A DNA stretch of 5,311 nt from Betaproteobacteria bacterium. Its GTDB lineage: Bacteria; Pseudomonadota; Gammaproteobacteria; Burkholderiales; Rhodocyclaceae. The notes beneath the pieces were generated by a model, which saw nothing but the letters and a program-made list of their open reading frames with translations, did not search any database and was not told the origin of the DNA. The DNA lies in NCBI GenBank assembly GCA_025997045.1, contig BNUB01000109.1, forward strand, positions 1 through 5,311, written 5' to 3'. The position numbers were made by a program, and so were the translations under genes. Below, piece after piece: positions 1-5,311 of this stretch (positions within the stretch are counted from its first letter, which is position 1; each line of letters starts with the position of its first letter).

Positions 1-211
1 GTTCCTGATGGTCATGGCAAACCACACCGATGGCCTGAAAACATAAATCCAGCCCGTGCGCCATCGTTTTACGTTCCAACGCCCACATCAGCCCAAGGAA
101 GGCCGTCATGGACGGAAAGCCGTGTGTGAGTGGGCTGGAAATTGCGTTGGCGTTTTGTACCCGCAGATGCGGAATAACCAACAAGTGTTCAAAATAGGGG
201 CATTCAGCCAT
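1..211 (-). CDS. csy2: Csy2 (Cas5f), type I-F Cascade subunit, 5' part only
   Basis: This is the N-terminal 70 residues of Csy2/Cas5f; the gene runs off the left edge. Csy2 pairs with Csy1 at the crRNA 5' handle to form the tail of the Csy complex, where the PAM is read. The start reads MAECPYFEHLLVIPHLRVQN and continues with ANAISSPLTHGFPS at residues 21-34. The block QNANAISSPLTxGFPS is highly conserved in Csy2 proteins (recalled from Pseudomonas aeruginosa Csy2), and a later GVVCH motif (residues 62-66) also fits. The ATG at 211 is chosen because a GAGGAG Shine-Dalgarno lies 7 nt upstream, inside the end of csy1. The gene overlaps csy1 by 8 nt, so translation is probably coupled. This section is too short for the ORF to be ranked by length, and the identification rests on the motif match, which is strong. 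Confidence 0.94.
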   Translation of the reverse strand, partial: MAECPYFEHLLVIPHLRVQNANAISSPLTHGFPSMTAFLGLMWALERKTMAHGLDLCFQAIGVVCHDHQE

Positions 212-1577
212 GAGTCTGCTCCTCGGCGGATTGCGATAAAACTGCACGGCGTTGCATGGTCGCAGGCCAGTCAGCATCAACGATGGCTTGTTTGGCCCAG
301 TGTTTCAGTTCAGTATCGCCCACGGGCAGTTTGGCCTTATGCAGGATGTCGTTCAGTTCGCGGGCGAAACGGGTTGCCACTTCGTCAGGCCAGTCTTTCC
401 ACTCAAAAGCCTGAGTGAAGGCGATGTCTTCTTCATGGTCAGCGCGAGGCGGTAATTCGGCACGTTCCGGGTCTAGCCAGAGTTGTTCGGACAAGTGCAG
501 TTTGCAGCTCTCATTGCGCGTCCAGCCAGCGTGAAGTCGATACCGTACTTCCAGACCAAAGGCTGCCAGAGCCTTCCCCAGTTCTTGTTCGATACGCTCG
601 CGTTTGATGCGGGTTTCCATCGTTGGGTCGGGATTGCTTTTCAGCAACTGGCGAAGTGCCTGAATCAATAAGTAAGCGTCCTTGGAGCGAATAAAATGGG
701 AGAACACCGAATCAATCCCAAGAAAGCTCACTGGACGTTCCTGACCCCAAGGGGGAGGAGGCAATGATGCGAGCAGGTAATTGATGCCGCCGCGTTCGCT
801 GTTCAATTGACTGATATTTTGTGGCTTGGTTCCGCCCAGCTTGCGCGCCACAAGGTTGAGGTAGTTCCTGTAAATACCATCATGGGCTTGTTTGTCTCGC
901 TTGGCGTGGCGCGCTTTGGTATTGGCTTCACCGAAGCGCGCCTCGCTGATTTCTGTATGTACAGCATGAGCGAGTGTGCTGGAAAAAAGGGGCTGTAGTA
1001 GATGAAAGCCTGCATCATCCGTTGGTTCGCCAGAGCAGCACCAGTAAACCTGCTTGGCTTTTTCATGCGATGCCAACGCAGCGGACGAGAGGCGAACCAG
1101 CCCTTTGAACGCAGCCGCCCATTCTTGCGCCGTCGCTTTGTTGTCATGCAGCGCAGACAGTAAATCGGTATCGTCTTGCAGGAACCAGTCCAACAGTCGG
1201 CGGTTTTCCACTTCTACTTTAAGGAATTTGTAAACATCCAGCGCGGCGGCGTTACCCACGATGTCATCGGCGTAATGTTCGCCGAGCGAATGAGTGCCGA
1301 TTTCAAGGTGCTGCGGTAAGCGTTCTGGTGTTACATGAAAACTGCTGCCCCGCGCGTCGGGATGGGTGGCTTTCAAAACATGGGTAACGGCCTGAATTTG
1401 CCCAACCCGCCGCGCCGCATCCGCAAGCCAGGTGCTGTATTCATACCTGGCGGCGAGGGATGCGGCAGTTTCATCACTTGCACCTTTGCGCTTTGTCTCA
1501 AAGCGTTCGTTGATGAAGTGGGCGATAGCGGCACGGAAGGCTGCCGTTCGAGAATTTTGATCTGTTGTTTCAGTCAT
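204..1577 (-). CDS. csy1: Csy1 (Cas8f), large subunit of the type I-F Csy complex
   Basis: Csy1/Cas8f sits with Csy2 at the 5' end of the crRNA in the Csy surveillance complex and recognises the double-stranded CC (GG on the other strand) PAM. The 457-residue product is close to the 434 residues recalled for P. aeruginosa Csy1 and shares its signature blocks: WLADAARRVGQ (about 50-60), HPDARGS (72-78), VGNAAALDVYKFL (107-119), SEARFGEA (211-218) and LGGTKPQNISQLN (247-259). N109 and the K251/N254 pair appear to align with residues known in P. aeruginosa to contact or wedge the PAM; this is inferred from motif alignment. The start is taken at ATG 1577, because GGAG lies 8 nt upstream. An in-frame TTG at 1604 has no Shine-Dalgarno and would lie about 5 nt from the predicted transcription start. 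The stop overlaps csy2. Unlike in many I-F operons, the gene has its own strong promoter, in a 213-bp gap after cas2-3. Confidence 0.95.
   Translation of the reverse strand: MTETTDQNSRTAAFRAAIAHFINERFETKRKGASDETAASLAARYEYSTWLADAARRVGQIQAVTHVLKATHPDARGSSFHVTPERLPQHLEIGTHSLGEHYADDIVGNAAALDVYKFLKVEVENRRLLDWFLQDDTDLLSALHDNKATAQEWAAAFKGLVRLSSAALASHEKAKQVYWCCSGEPTDDAGFHLLQPLFSSTLAHAVHTEISEARFGEANTKARHAKRDKQAHDGIYRNYLNLVARKLGGTKPQNISQLNSERGGINYLLASLPPPPWGQERPVSFLGIDSVFSHFIRSKDAYLLIQALRQLLKSNPDPTMETRIKRERIEQELGKALAAFGLEVRYRLHAGWTRNESCKLHLSEQLWLDPERAELPPRADHEEDIAFTQAFEWKDWPDEVATRFARELNDILHKAKLPVGDTELKHWAKQAIVDADWPATMQRRAVLSQSAEEQTHG
219..224 (-). promoter_or_regulatory. Shine-Dalgarno site of csy2
   Basis: Read on the minus strand this is GAGGAG, followed by a 7-nt spacer and the csy2 ATG at 211. 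It lies within the last codons of csy1, and it fixes the csy2 start at an ATG that overlaps the csy1 stop region. Confidence 0.8.
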
Positions 1578-1585
1578 CAAGTGAA

Positions 1586-1589
1586 CTCC
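1586..1589 (-). promoter_or_regulatory. Shine-Dalgarno site of csy1
   Basis: GGAG on the minus strand, 8 nt before ATG 1577. It supports this start over the in-frame TTG at 1604, which lacks any purine-rich site upstream. Confidence 0.65.
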
Positions 1590-1615
1590 AAATCGACTCG
1601 GCAAATGCCATCGTC

Positions 1616-1644
1616 AGTGTAGATGCCGAGCGGGCAGATGTCAA
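1616..1644 (-). promoter_or_regulatory. Sigma70-type promoter of csy1
   Basis: On the minus strand there is a perfect -35 hexamer TTGACA (1644-1639), a 17-nt spacer and a -10 hexamer TACACT (1621-1616, 4 of 6 to consensus). Transcription would start near 1609, giving a leader of about 32 nt that contains the csy1 Shine-Dalgarno. The promoter would drive csy1, csy2 and presumably the rest of the effector genes independently of cas1-cas2/3. Its -35 hexamer directly abuts the CC PAM (1645-1646) of a site matched by the mini-CRISPR spacer, so it is the likely target of Csy-mediated repression. Confidence 0.75.
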
Positions 1645-1662
1645 CCATAGTGTTTTTATTGA
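1645..1662 (+). promoter_or_regulatory. Candidate Csy operator: PAM plus partial protospacer for the mini-CRISPR guide
   Basis: CC (1645-1646) is the type I-F PAM, on the 5' side of the protospacer strand. The next 16 nt (1647-1662) read ATAGTGTTTTTATTGA, against ATAGTTTTTTTGTTGA for the first 16 nt of the spacer at 1720-1735. Matches cover positions 1-5, 7-11 and 13-16. The mismatches are at 6 and 12, positions that do not base-pair in type I crRNA-DNA duplexes. Pairing stops after position 16, which resembles a partial match suited to binding without cleavage. The site touches the csy1 -35 hexamer and also overlaps the -35 region of the plus-strand promoter. Function as an operator is inferred. 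Confidence 0.78.
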
Positions 1663-1670
1663 TAAAATTT

Positions 1671-1679
1671 TGATATACT
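1671..1679 (+). promoter_or_regulatory. Extended -10 promoter of the plus-strand mini-CRISPR RNA
   Basis: TGATATACT on the plus strand combines an extended -10 TGn with TATACT, a 5 of 6 match to TATAAT. No good -35 hexamer lies 17 nt upstream (TGTTTT at 1651-1656), which is typical of extended -10 promoters. Transcription would begin near 1686, only about 6 nt before the first repeat. It diverges from the csy1 promoter, and the predicted operator lies between the two. Confidence 0.65.
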
Positions 1680-1691
1680 TGCCAACGCTGG

Positions 1692-1719
1692 TTGCACTGC
1701 CGAACAGGCAGCTCAGAAA
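1692..1719 (+). repeat. Mini-CRISPR repeat 1
   Basis: A 28-nt type I-F-like repeat that keeps both the hairpin CTGCC-GAACA-GGCAG (1697-1711) and the handle CTCAGAAA (1712-1719). Its first bases, TTGC, differ from the usual GTTC. It supplies the 5' handle of the predicted guide RNA. Confidence 0.85.
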
Positions 1720-1740
1720 ATAGTTTTTTTGTTGAATGCC

Positions 1741-1760
1741 ATCCACTGCCGAACAGGCAG
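1741..1760 (+). repeat. Mini-CRISPR repeat 2, 3' truncated
   Basis: It contains the same hairpin (1746-1760) but starts ATCC, and after GGCAG continues CAAACTTC rather than CTCAGAAA. Only the 20-nt part needed for the 3' stem-loop of a mature I-F crRNA is preserved, which is consistent with a fixed single-guide unit rather than a growing array. Confidence 0.82.
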
Positions 1761-1767
1761 CAAACTT

Positions 1768-1799
1768 CCGGGCAGGTTTTCCTGCCCGGTCTATTTTTT
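1768..1799 (+). terminator. Intrinsic terminator of the mini-CRISPR RNA
   Basis: A perfect 9-bp stem CCGGGCAGG / CCTGCCCGG (1768-1776 and 1781-1789) with a TTTT loop is followed by TCTATTTTTT (1790-1799). The T-run lies on the plus strand, so it mainly terminates the antisense RNA, and it overlaps the last codons and stop of cas2-3. On the minus strand the same hairpin lies directly after the cas3 stop but is followed only by AAGTTTG, so any effect on cas3 transcripts would be weaker. Confidence 0.82.
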
Positions 1800-4700
1800 C
1801 TTGGCGAACCCCAAAACCGGGTGGTAGCGCCAGCCGTTCTTGCTTGCGTAGACACTGACCGTGGTGAAGCGTTCAGCGCAGGCACGCAGGGGCAAATCTT
1901 GCGCTTCTACCTGTTCTTCCAGTAGCGCCAGCAGGTCATTCTGTCCCCAGGGCGAAATGCGTGCGCCAAGCAAGGCTTCCAGATCAACGGGTTCCAGATA
2001 ACTCTCTATCTTGGTGTAGAGGTCCGGCTGTCCGTGCCCGACGGGATCAATACGGTGCAGTACCAGCGTTTGTTCGTCGTGCTCATCCGGCAGGAACAGG
2101 AGATCGGTTTCCGGGATTGAACTGTCGTCGCGGAAAGGCTGTTGTTGGGGGAGCGCCCATGTCAGCGCCGCGCGTGGCGATTGCCATGCGCTCGCGGCAT
2201 TCAACCCGGCGGGCTTGGCATGACGGGCTGCGGTTTGTGTCTCTACTTCTTTCGGCAGCATGGTGTCAAACAAGCGGGCATGTTCCAGATCAACAAGACT
2301 CTGTTTGGGTTGCCGGTCTGTTTGAGGGCGAGGCTGGATACGCGGGCGGGCGGTGATGGTCTTGTATTCGTTTTCCCGTAACAATTTGCCAAGTCGATGC
2401 GTGATGAGGCGAAACTCGTGACGGGGTTCCCGTGCGCCGCTCTCAAAGCCGGGGCGGATGAAAGCGGCATTGCTTCGTTCCTGCTGAAAATGGCGCAGGT
2501 TGGTATCGAAAATCAGAATATTCGGCTTGTTTTCCGGGCAGGGCGTATTGCGGTGGCGTTGAATCCGGCCTGCCAACTGGATGAGTGAACGCATGGACGA
2601 GGGTTCGACGACAGCCCAGTCGTAATCATGGTCACGACCCACTTCCGTGACCGGGGAGCCGAGCACAACGAACAGATGATGTCGTTCCGGAAAATCGTCA
2701 ATGGCTTTGCGGATTTCCGGGATGGCATAGACGGCTTCTGGCTTGCGCCGATTCAGCGTATTGTCCAACCGCCGTTCAATGGCAGAACGCAGCAGCAGCG
2801 GGAAGCGCGAGTGATAGACGCACAAATGAATGCGGTAATCATCCGGCGCGCCCAGTCGAAACAATTCCAGCGCAACGTCAAATAAGGGTTCGATATTCGC
2901 CATACGCACCAGACCAAAGCTGATCTGTTTGCCGCTCTGCGGGCAGATTTCATGATGCGAATCATGGGCATGGAGTATGGTTTCGCGGACACGGGCGGCA
3001 AATTCGTTGCGGATTTCGTGTTTTTCCTTGCTGGCGATGACGAGCGGCAACAGTTCGCCACGGCGACTGGGCGTGACTTTTCCCAAGGCCTGCACACGCT
3101 TTTGTACAAATGCGGCGTGTTTGTTGCGGAAAATTTCAAGGTCGGCACAAGCCTGGGATTCGGTACTGAATTCGTCTACCCACAGACAGGCGATTGGCGA
3201 ATTGGTCTTTTCTTGATCACGGTTTTTCTGATAATGCCCGCGTCCGGCGCGGTAGGCGAGATATAGTCCTTCCACCAGAGCGGGCGGCAAAGTGGCTGAA
3301 GAAATCAGTACCCGCGTCCCCAGCATCCCCGCCCAGTGCACCAGACGGGTTAATGCGGGTAAATCAGCCAGGTCGAAATCGTCCAGTTCATCCAGCGCCA
3401 GATCGCTACTCATCAAACGCAGCATGGGCGTAATTTGTCGCCCGGCACGTTGGGCTTCGGTCGCTGGCATCAGATGGTCGATGGTGCATACCAGCATGGG
3501 CGCGGATAACAGGGATTGGGTATGAGGGTCCCGCATGGCTTTGCCAAGTAATCCGTCCGCCAATGTTTGACCTTCGTAGACAACATGACTGTCTTCTTCG
3601 GTGAGTTCCTGTATGGAGGCGGAACCCTGCGCTTCCGCCTGCTGCTGGTAATAATCGAACAAGGCACGACTGGCGGAACCGCCAACACGTACCGCCAGTT
3701 CATCCTCGTCCAGATGCAGATCCTGACGGTAGCTGCGCCCGGTTTGCAAGGTCAGGGTTCGCAAGCCCAGGGCGAAGGTACAGCGCGCGCCTTGCTGGGG
3801 ATCCGCCAGAGCGTACATGATGCGGGCGTTCGCCAGCGTTTTGCCGCAGCCGGTCGAGGCCATATTGATGATGAAAGCGCCTTGTTCAGCCGCTTGCAAA
3901 CGCAGGGCTTCCGCCGCATCGGCGGCTTTGTTTTGCCAGGTAAAGTTTGGCAGGCGGCTGCGCTGACGCAGACCGCGATGACGTGCCAGATGCGGCAAAT
4001 GGCGCGCAAAGTTGGGCAGTGCATAGGCGATGTTGGCAACGCTATGTGTTACGCCAAGCAGGTGTTCTTCCAAAGATTGATTGGGCTTGCCTGTTTTATC
4101 CGTGTTGGCAAAGAGCAGCCCTGAATGGTCGCCACGCAGGCGTTCCGGCGAATCAGGAGGCAGCGCAGAATAGTAGTGGTCTGCCAGCATCAGGTTCAGA
4201 CGCGCAAGGTGCATCACATAGGGGTTATCCAACCAGTTGTCTTTGCCGGGTTTTTGACACAGGGCGAATAGATGCGTGGCGATTTTGCTTGCCTTGGCGC
4301 GCCAGCGAGGTTGGCAAACCGGCAGCGGATGTTTGAAACGCCAATATGTCGCCGTCTCTGTTGCATCGGTCTCACGCTCGCATTCGTTCCAGTGGTGTTG
4401 CATGGATTCGAGCAGATTCGGCAGTCTATCCAACCGATTAAAATCCGAATCACGCTGACCCAACCGCAACTGTTTTTTGGATCCCATTTCGTCAAAAACC
4501 GGCAGCACCGGTAAGCGGTGATGACTGACAATCAGCCAGCCGATGGCTTTCGCCAGTGGCGGCAGTTTTTCAAAAGGCAGAGGGGCGTGTTCCAGACCGG
4601 TGCATAAAGCCGCCGCTTTGCGCCAATCGTCATCGGCGGAGGGGGAACTCAACCGTTGCAACCAGGCAGCGTCGTCGTCATCTCCGACAAACGCTTGCCA

Positions 4701-5165
4701 CAGGCGCAACGAAACCCATTCATGGCGGTACAGATTGGTTTCTTTCGGTTTATGAAATAGCCGCTGCTGAAAAGCCTCACAGGCCTTGCCCAAATCGTGC
4801 AACAACGCCGCCATTTGCGCCAGCAGGCGAATGTCTTCGAGCGTATGCCAATCGTTTTCATCTTTGCCACGCAAGATGTCGTTGCGAGTGGTATTGGTCG
4901 GCACGGCGCCCTGTGCGTTGAAACGGCTGGCATCACCCACAATCCAGATCAGTTCGCTATGGTCGAGTCCGCGAATCCAGTGGCAGGCAACGGCGGTATT
5001 TTTACGGGCGGTTTTACGCAACAGCTTGCGGAGGGTATCCAGACCGGCCTGGGTGATGGGGGTTTGCCAGACGCGTTCGCCGCGCCGTTCAGCGAATTGG
5101 TCGAGAATACGGCGGGTTTCGGTCAGGGCGCGTTTTTCGCATTGGGAAATCAGCAGGATATTCAT
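1791..5165 (-). CDS. cas3: Cas2-Cas3 fusion helicase-nuclease, type I-F
   Basis: This is the I-F effector nuclease, in which a Cas2 domain is fused to the N-terminus of Cas3. The Csy complex recruits it to unwind and degrade target DNA, and it also joins Cas1 for spacer acquisition. The 1124-residue product is slightly longer than the roughly 1076 recalled for P. aeruginosa. Residues 1-95 or so (MNILLISQCEKRALTETRRI onward) are the Cas2-like part. The HD nuclease follows with LLHDLGK (121-127; catalytic H123, D124) and SHH (214-216). The superfamily 2 helicase has Walker A STGCGKT (437-443), the DEAD-like box DELD (592-595), motif III SAT (623-625) and motif VI QLAGRIQRHRN (863-873). All catalytic motifs look intact. 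The ATG at 5165 overlaps the cas1 stop as ATGA, pointing to translational coupling. The last codons (FAKKK, TAG) are written through the T-run of the opposite-strand terminator. Confidence 0.97.
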   Translation of the reverse strand: MNILLISQCEKRALTETRRILDQFAERRGERVWQTPITQAGLDTLRKLLRKTARKNTAVACHWIRGLDHSELIWIVGDASRFNAQGAVPTNTTRNDILRGKDENDWHTLEDIRLLAQMAALLHDLGKACEAFQQRLFHKPKETNLYRHEWVSLRLWQAFVGDDDDAAWLQRLSSPSADDDWRKAAALCTGLEHAPLPFEKLPPLAKAIGWLIVSHHRLPVLPVFDEMGSKKQLRLGQRDSDFNRLDRLPNLLESMQHHWNECERETDATETATYWRFKHPLPVCQPRWRAKASKIATHLFALCQKPGKDNWLDNPYVMHLARLNLMLADHYYSALPPDSPERLRGDHSGLLFANTDKTGKPNQSLEEHLLGVTHSVANIAYALPNFARHLPHLARHRGLRQRSRLPNFTWQNKAADAAEALRLQAAEQGAFIINMASTGCGKTLANARIMYALADPQQGARCTFALGLRTLTLQTGRSYRQDLHLDEDELAVRVGGSASRALFDYYQQQAEAQGSASIQELTEEDSHVVYEGQTLADGLLGKAMRDPHTQSLLSAPMLVCTIDHLMPATEAQRAGRQITPMLRLMSSDLALDELDDFDLADLPALTRLVHWAGMLGTRVLISSATLPPALVEGLYLAYRAGRGHYQKNRDQEKTNSPIACLWVDEFSTESQACADLEIFRNKHAAFVQKRVQALGKVTPSRRGELLPLVIASKEKHEIRNEFAARVRETILHAHDSHHEICPQSGKQISFGLVRMANIEPLFDVALELFRLGAPDDYRIHLCVYHSRFPLLLRSAIERRLDNTLNRRKPEAVYAIPEIRKAIDDFPERHHLFVVLGSPVTEVGRDHDYDWAVVEPSSMRSLIQLAGRIQRHRNTPCPENKPNILIFDTNLRHFQQERSNAAFIRPGFESGAREPRHEFRLITHRLGKLLRENEYKTITARPRIQPRPQTDRQPKQSLVDLEHARLFDTMLPKEVETQTAARHAKPAGLNAASAWQSPRAALTWALPQQQPFRDDSSIPETDLLFLPDEHDEQTLVLHRIDPVGHGQPDLYTKIESYLEPVDLEALLGARISPWGQNDLLALLEEQVEAQDLPLRACAERFTTVSVYASKNGWRYHPVLGFAKKK

Positions 5166-5311
5166 GCGGAGGCTTTCCCTACGGTCAGGGCAACTTCCTT
5201 GACGGTATCAATCATGAAATCCAGCGCTTCGGTGCGGGTCAGCATTTCGATGCAAGACTGCCGGAAATCCTGCGCGCTATCCCCGCGCACCGCGCCAATA
5301 AAGGCCAGCGG
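5162..5311 (-). CDS. cas1: Cas1, type I-F adaptation integrase, 3' end only
   Basis: An open frame enters from the right edge and ends at TGA (5164-5162), giving the last 49 residues, which include RQSCIEMLTRTEALDFMIDT and end VGKASA. The fragment lacks the catalytic residues, so the call rests on position (cas1 directly precedes cas2-3 in type I-F operons), the ATGA overlap with cas2-3, and a C-terminal sequence that looks like I-F Cas1 from memory. Cas1 integrates new spacers together with the Cas2 domain of Cas2-3. Confidence 0.85.
   Translation of the reverse strand, partial: PLAFIGAVRGDSAQDFRQSCIEMLTRTEALDFMIDTVKEVALTVGKASA

Larger units (their letters stand above)
1692..1760 (+). CRISPR. 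Degenerate two-repeat type I-F mini-array with a 21-nt spacer
   Basis: The core CACTGCCGAACAGGCAGC occurs twice without change (1695-1712 and 1744-1761), 49 nt apart. A normal I-F repeat plus spacer unit is 60 nt (28+32), so the spacer is shortened to 21 nt (1720-1740). The orientation is set by CTCAGAAA (1712-1719), which matches the I-F repeat 3' end CTAAGAAA that forms the crRNA 5' handle; the array therefore reads on the plus strand. Each copy can form a 5-bp CTGCC/GGCAG stem with loop GAACA, keeping the loop-closing G and A of the canonical Csy4 substrate GUAUA. The repeats are degenerate outside the core: the first begins TTGC and the second ATCC instead of GTTC, and the second lacks the handle sequence after GGCAG. 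Confidence 0.85.
1686..1799 (+). ncRNA. Mini-CRISPR regulatory RNA (CreR/CreA-like), antisense to the cas operon
   Basis: This is a self-contained non-coding unit: promoter at 1671-1679, predicted start near 1686, repeat, 21-nt spacer, repeat and intrinsic terminator ending near 1799. Processing by Cas6f/Csy4 after each CTGCC-GAACA-GGCAG hairpin would yield a short crRNA. It would have the 8-nt handle CUCAGAAA, the 21-nt guide (1720-1740) and a 20-nt 3' hairpin (1741-1760). The guide matches a PAM-flanked site beside the csy1 promoter. Guide RNAs of this kind, encoded within cas loci and repressing cas or toxin promoters through the effector, are known in other CRISPR-Cas types as CreR and CreA. 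The structure is seen directly; expression, processing and repression are inferred. A CreTA arrangement would also need a toxin partner, and no convincing one is visible apart from a doubtful 23-codon ORF. Confidence 0.78.

Noticed and set aside
1577..1604. TTG start for csy1 at 1604, adding 9 residues.
   Set aside because: It has no Shine-Dalgarno and sits about 5 nt from the predicted transcription start, whereas ATG 1577 has GGAG at 8 nt and gives an N-terminus in keeping with other Csy1 proteins.
1712..1730. The repeat 1 hairpin followed by a run of seven T (1724-1730) as an early terminator.
   Set aside because: Twelve nucleotides separate the 5-bp stem from the T-run, too far for an intrinsic terminator, and a much better terminator lies at 1768-1799. 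The T-run is better explained as spacer sequence matching the target.
1692..1761. The paired repeats as an ordinary CRISPR array fragment or insertion element end.
   Set aside because: Spacing is 49 nt rather than 60, the second repeat lacks its 3' end, and the unit has its own promoter and terminator plus a local PAM-flanked target. No target-site duplication or transposase is present.
1577..1885. A 102-codon minus-strand frame bridging the cas3 end and the csy1 leader.
   Set aside because: It overlaps the cas3 3' end in another frame and then crosses the hairpins and repeats of the mini-CRISPR. Only its last 23 codons merit the separate note.
3567..4124. A 185-codon plus-strand open frame opposite cas3, along with several other plus-strand frames in 1692-5202.
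   Set aside because: They lie antisense to a gene with intact helicase and nuclease motifs, have no recognisable domains, and are expected by chance in GC-rich coding DNA.

Overview
The window is an internal slice of a type I-F (Csy/Ypest-type) CRISPR-Cas operon, encoded entirely on the minus strand. Type I-F is mostly a gammaproteobacterial system, so the source is probably a gammaproteobacterium or another proteobacterium; the genus cannot be read from the sequence. From right to left the order is the 3' end of cas1, the complete cas2-cas3 fusion, a 213-bp intergenic region, complete csy1 (cas8f) and the 5' end of csy2 (cas5f). This is the standard I-F gene order. csy3 (cas7f), csy4 (cas6f) and the main CRISPR array would be expected beyond the left edge.

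The genes are tightly coupled apart from one gap. cas1 and cas2-3 overlap by ATGA. csy1 and csy2 overlap by 8 nt, with a strong Shine-Dalgarno inside csy1. Cas1 and Cas2-3 form the adaptation complex. Csy1 and Csy2 form the PAM-recognising tail of the Csy surveillance complex, and Cas3 is the helicase-nuclease that Csy recruits.

The gap between cas2-3 and csy1 (1578-1790) is the most interesting part. It holds a compact non-coding transcription unit on the opposite (+) strand: an extended -10 promoter, two degenerate I-F-type repeats sharing an identical 18-nt core, a short 21-nt spacer between them, and an intrinsic terminator that overlaps the cas3 stop codon. The first 16 nt of the spacer match a site in the same gap at 14 of 16 positions. 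The two mismatches fall at positions 6 and 12, which are the flipped-out positions in type I guide-target duplexes. The site is preceded by a CC PAM and directly abuts the -35 hexamer of a near-consensus sigma70 promoter (TTGACA-17-TACACT) for csy1.

The simplest reading is an RNA-guided autorepressor (CreR-like, or the CreA part of a CreTA-like module): a mini crRNA that directs the Csy complex to silence the promoter of its own genes. No experimental or database support was available here; the case rests on sequence and position.
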